A stretch of DNA of 64,000 nucleotides from Allomuricauda sp. (lineage in GTDB: Bacteria; Bacteroidota; Bacteroidia; Flavobacteriales; Flavobacteriaceae), in assembly GCF_028280385.1 (NCBI RefSeq), contig NZ_JANQLX010000016.1, positions 1 to 64,000 on the forward strand, read 5' to 3'. The position numbers were made by a program, and so were the translations under genes. The notes below the pieces were generated by a model. The model worked only from the letters and a program-made list of their open reading frames with translations. It had not been told where the DNA came from and made no database searches. The stretch's first letter is position 1, and the number at the start of each line of letters is the position of its first letter. Shown here piece by piece: positions 61,759 to 64,000 of this stretch.

Positions 61759-64000
61759 CTAGGGCTTTTCCACCTTTACTACAATGGATTTGCTAACCGG
61801 CGTCTGGCTCTTGTCCGCATATAGGTCTATGGGTACCAAAACATTGGTTTCAGGAAAGTAGGCACATAGGTTTTGGGATGGGATGTTATAGGGAATTACC
61901 TTAAAATTTTCTGCCCTTCGAACAACCTCGTTATACTGACTTACCAAATTGACAATCTGCAATGGTTCCAAACCATGTTGCGCCATATCGTCCCCGTTCA
62001 TAAATACTACCCTCCGTTCTCCATAAATTCCACGGTATCTATCGTCCAAGCCATAAATAGTGGTATTGAACTGGTCATGGCTCCTGACCGTCATTAGCAG
62101 AAATTCATCCTGTTCCAGTGAATGTGCGGGGAGTCCACAAATTGAAAATTGGGCCCTACCCCCCGGTAATTTGGAAAAATCGCCTTGACGGGCATTATTG
62201 GGCAGGTAAAAACCTGCTCCCTTTGATCTTTTGGAATAATCTTCGAATCCAGTCAATACCGCGGTTATTTTCTCCCGAACCGCATCGTAATCAGTACTGT
62301 AACGCTCCCAATCAATAGTGGTATCATTACCAAAATATGCATTGGCAATCCTTGCCACAATTTCGGGCTCACTTTTGAGATGTTCACTGGCCGGTTTTAG
62401 TTTTCCCTTGCTTTGGTGAACCTTACCCATACTATTTTCTACCGTGACAAATCTTCCGCCATCCTGTTCGGTCCTGCCCAATGTAGGCAGGATTAAGGAG
62501 GTTTTCCCGGCGGTGAGATGGGTACGATTGAGTTTGGTGCTCACAGAAACGGTCAACTCACAACGCTGAAGTGCTTCTGCAGTGTATTCCGTGTCCGATG
62601 CGGCGGAGACAAAATTTCCTCCCAATGCCACAAATACCTTTGCTTTTTTGGAGTGCATGGCCTGGATGGCATGTACGGTATCCAAACCTTCAGCGGTGGG
62701 CGGGTCAAAATTAAATTCCTTTTTCAGCGCTTGGTTAAAAGGTTCCGAAACATGGTGGACGATTCCCACACTTCGGTCCCCCTGCACGTTACTATGCCCA
62801 CGAACCGGACAGGTTCCAGCACCTTTTTTTCCAATACTTCCTTTTAGCAACAACAGGTTTACACATTCCTTAATGTTCTCCACCCCATTTTTATGCTGCG
62901 TAAGTCCCATGGCCCAACAAATGATGATTTTGGATTTTTTGGCCAAAACCTCCACAGCTTCATCAATCTTTTCGCTGGCCACCCCACAAAGTTGAAGTAA
63001 TTCCAATTCTTCATAGCGCTCCAAATATGCCAAAAGCTCCCCAAAACCTTGGGTTTTTGATGCAATGAAATCATGATCAAATACCTTATTGTCCTTATTG
63101 TCCCTTTGGGCCAGTCGTTTCATAATCAGCTTTAAAAGGGGAACATCCTGATTGATCTTCACCTGCAGAAAAATATCGGTCAGGGCGGTGCCCTTACCCA
63201 TGATTCCGCTTATTTGCTGTGGATTTTTAAATCGATTTAGGCCACTTTCGGAGAGTGGATTTACCGTAATGATCTTACCTCCGTTCTCTTTACATTTTTG
63301 CAGGGCCGATAGCATTCTGGGGTGGTTTGTGCCCGGGTTTTGCCCGATGACCATCACCACATCAGCTTCCTCAAAATCTTCCAACACCACGGAACCCTTT
63401 CCAATTCCCAAGGTTTCAGATAAGGCCACCCCACTTGATTCATGGCACATATTGGAACAATCGGGCATATTGTTGGTCCCAAAGGCACGGGCGAACAAGC
63501 CATACAAAAAGGCTGCCTCGTTGCTAGACCGTCCGGAGGTATAAAAAACGGCTTCATTGGGGTCATTTAGACTTTTGAGATGGTCGGCAACGGCGGTAAA
63601 TGCCTCCTCCCAAGAAATAGGTTCATAATGGACGGAACCCGGTTTTAGGATAAAAGGTTCAGTGATCCTGCCACTCTTTCCAATTTCATAATCCGTCCAA
63701 TTGGAAATTTCCTCAACGGAATATTTTTTAAAAAAATCCCGGTCTACCCTTTCAAAAGTGGTTTCCTCTGCAATGGCCTTTACACCATTCTCACAATACT
63801 CGCCAAGTTTTGAAGGCTTTACGGGATCGGGCCAGGCACAACCCGGACAATCAAATCCCTCTTTTTGGTTCATTCTAGAGAGGGTCTTGATAGATCGGAA
63901 CAGCCCGGATTCCTTGCTTACATGTTCCAATGCCACCTTAATGGCTGGCATTCCGGCTGCATATTCCTTGGGCTGGGTGACTTCTATGTTTGAAAAAGAG
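61759..64000 (-). CDS. FdhF/YdeP-type molybdopterin oxidoreductase, 5' end outside window
   Basis: The frame is open past the ATG at 63951 to the window edge (reading ...VTQPKEYAAGMPAIK), and that extra part is family-like, so the start lies outside. At least 747 residues are visible. EGFDCPGCAWPDPVK near the N-terminus keeps only two cysteines, not the four-Cys [4Fe-4S] cluster of formate dehydrogenase. Cys of NMCHESSG stands at the expected Mo-ligand site; MGLTQHKNGV and the C-terminal molybdopterin-binding domain follow. This is the YdeP-like branch linked to acid resistance in Escherichia coli; substrate unknown. Confidence 0.93.
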   Translation of the reverse strand, partial: SFSNIEVTQPKEYAAGMPAIKVALEHVSKESGLFRSIKTLSRMNQKEGFDCPGCAWPDPVKPSKLGEYCENGVKAIAEETTFERVDRDFFKKYSVEEISNWTDYEIGKSGRITEPFILKPGSVHYEPISWEEAFTAVADHLKSLNDPNEAVFYTSGRSSNEAAFLYGLFARAFGTNNMPDCSNMCHESSGVALSETLGIGKGSVVLEDFEEADVVMVIGQNPGTNHPRMLSALQKCKENGGKIITVNPLSESGLNRFKNPQQISGIMGKGTALTDIFLQVKINQDVPLLKLIMKRLAQRDNKDNKVFDHDFIASKTQGFGELLAYLERYEELELLQLCGVASEKIDEAVEVLAKKSKIIICWAMGLTQHKNGVENIKECVNLLLLKGSIGKKGAGTCPVRGHSNVQGDRSVGIVHHVSEPFNQALKKEFNFDPPTAEGLDTVHAIQAMHSKKAKVFVALGGNFVSAASDTEYTAEALQRCELTVSVSTKLNRTHLTAGKTSLILPTLGRTEQDGGRFVTVENSMGKVHQSKGKLKPASEHLKSEPEIVARIANAYFGNDTTIDWERYSTDYDAVREKITAVLTGFEDYSKRSKGAGFYLPNNARQGDFSKLPGGRAQFSICGLPAHSLEQDEFLLMTVRSHDQFNTTIYGLDDRYRGIYGERRVVFMNGDDMAQHGLEPLQIVNLVSQYNEVVRRAENFKVIPYNIPSQNLCAYFPETNVLVPIDLYADKSQTPVSKSIVVKVEKP

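Overview
The window looks like chromosomal DNA of a member of the Bacteroidota, most likely family Flavobacteriaceae. The support is: Bacteroidota-type promoters (TTTG, 18-21 bp, TAnnTTTG) upstream of several genes; few recognisable Shine-Dalgarno sites; calcium-binding thrombospondin type 3 repeats; and many family-restricted proteins (DUF3467, DUF2851, a small PspC-like protein, a Cys-rich RDD protein). Genus cannot be fixed from the sequence. Gene density is very high, and several neighbouring genes overlap or abut.

Layout. 1-1026 (minus) is the N-terminal part of a repeat-rich exported protein with a sharp change of base composition. 1418-3906 holds release factor RF3, a small membrane protein and a DUF3467 protein. 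4123-19320 (minus) is the core information-processing block, in transcription order rpsU, xerC, hpf, tRNA-Thr(TGT), tRNA-Tyr, tRNA-Gly, tRNA-Thr(GGT), tuf, tRNA-Trp, secE, nusG, rplK, rplA, rplJ, rplL, rpoB, rpoC. 19404-27869 (minus) is a mixed metabolic and envelope run: acyl-CoA dehydrogenase, HhH protein, Na+/amino acid symporter, K+ channel, PspC-like protein, DUF2851, DinB, rhodanese and two thioredoxin-fold proteins. 28003-29693 (plus) is a MarR / nitroreductase / YceI operon. 29768-37246 (plus) is a complete trp operon (trpE-G-D-x-C-F-B-A) with its own promoter and an attenuator whose leader peptide has three consecutive Trp codons. A GIY-YIG nuclease cassette bounded by perfect 25-bp inverted repeats sits between the attenuator and trpE. 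37278-46750 carries an M20 peptidase, a lipoprotein, an outer membrane protein, a UDG-family protein, a TPR protein, PEP carboxylase, YaaA, a pseudouridine synthase and a PASTA protein. 46829-54959 has ddl, coaD, a histidine kinase / receiver pair, an M14 peptidase, NUDIX, pyrE, an SRPBCC protein and birA. 55041-59756 (plus) is rsfS-ftsH-LUD-cdsA-psd-ACBP, which joins protein quality control to phospholipid synthesis. The end has an RDD protein, a sterol-desaturase-family protein and a YdeP-like molybdopterin oxidoreductase that runs off the window.

Most unusual signals. (1) The trp attenuator appears to start almost at its leader-peptide ATG, and the GIY-YIG / palindrome cassette is wedged behind it; removing the cassette would leave trpE about 31 bp from the terminator. 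(2) In the tuf region, three tRNA genes each have a truncated partial copy that breaks in a tRNA arm, next to hairpin or family-like repeat sequence, as if small palindromic elements insert into tRNA genes. (3) The tRNA-operon promoter is interlocked with the hpf terminator. (4) NUDIX and pyrE are divergent with start codons only 7 bp apart. No CRISPR array, prophage, transposase gene or recognisable defence system was found.
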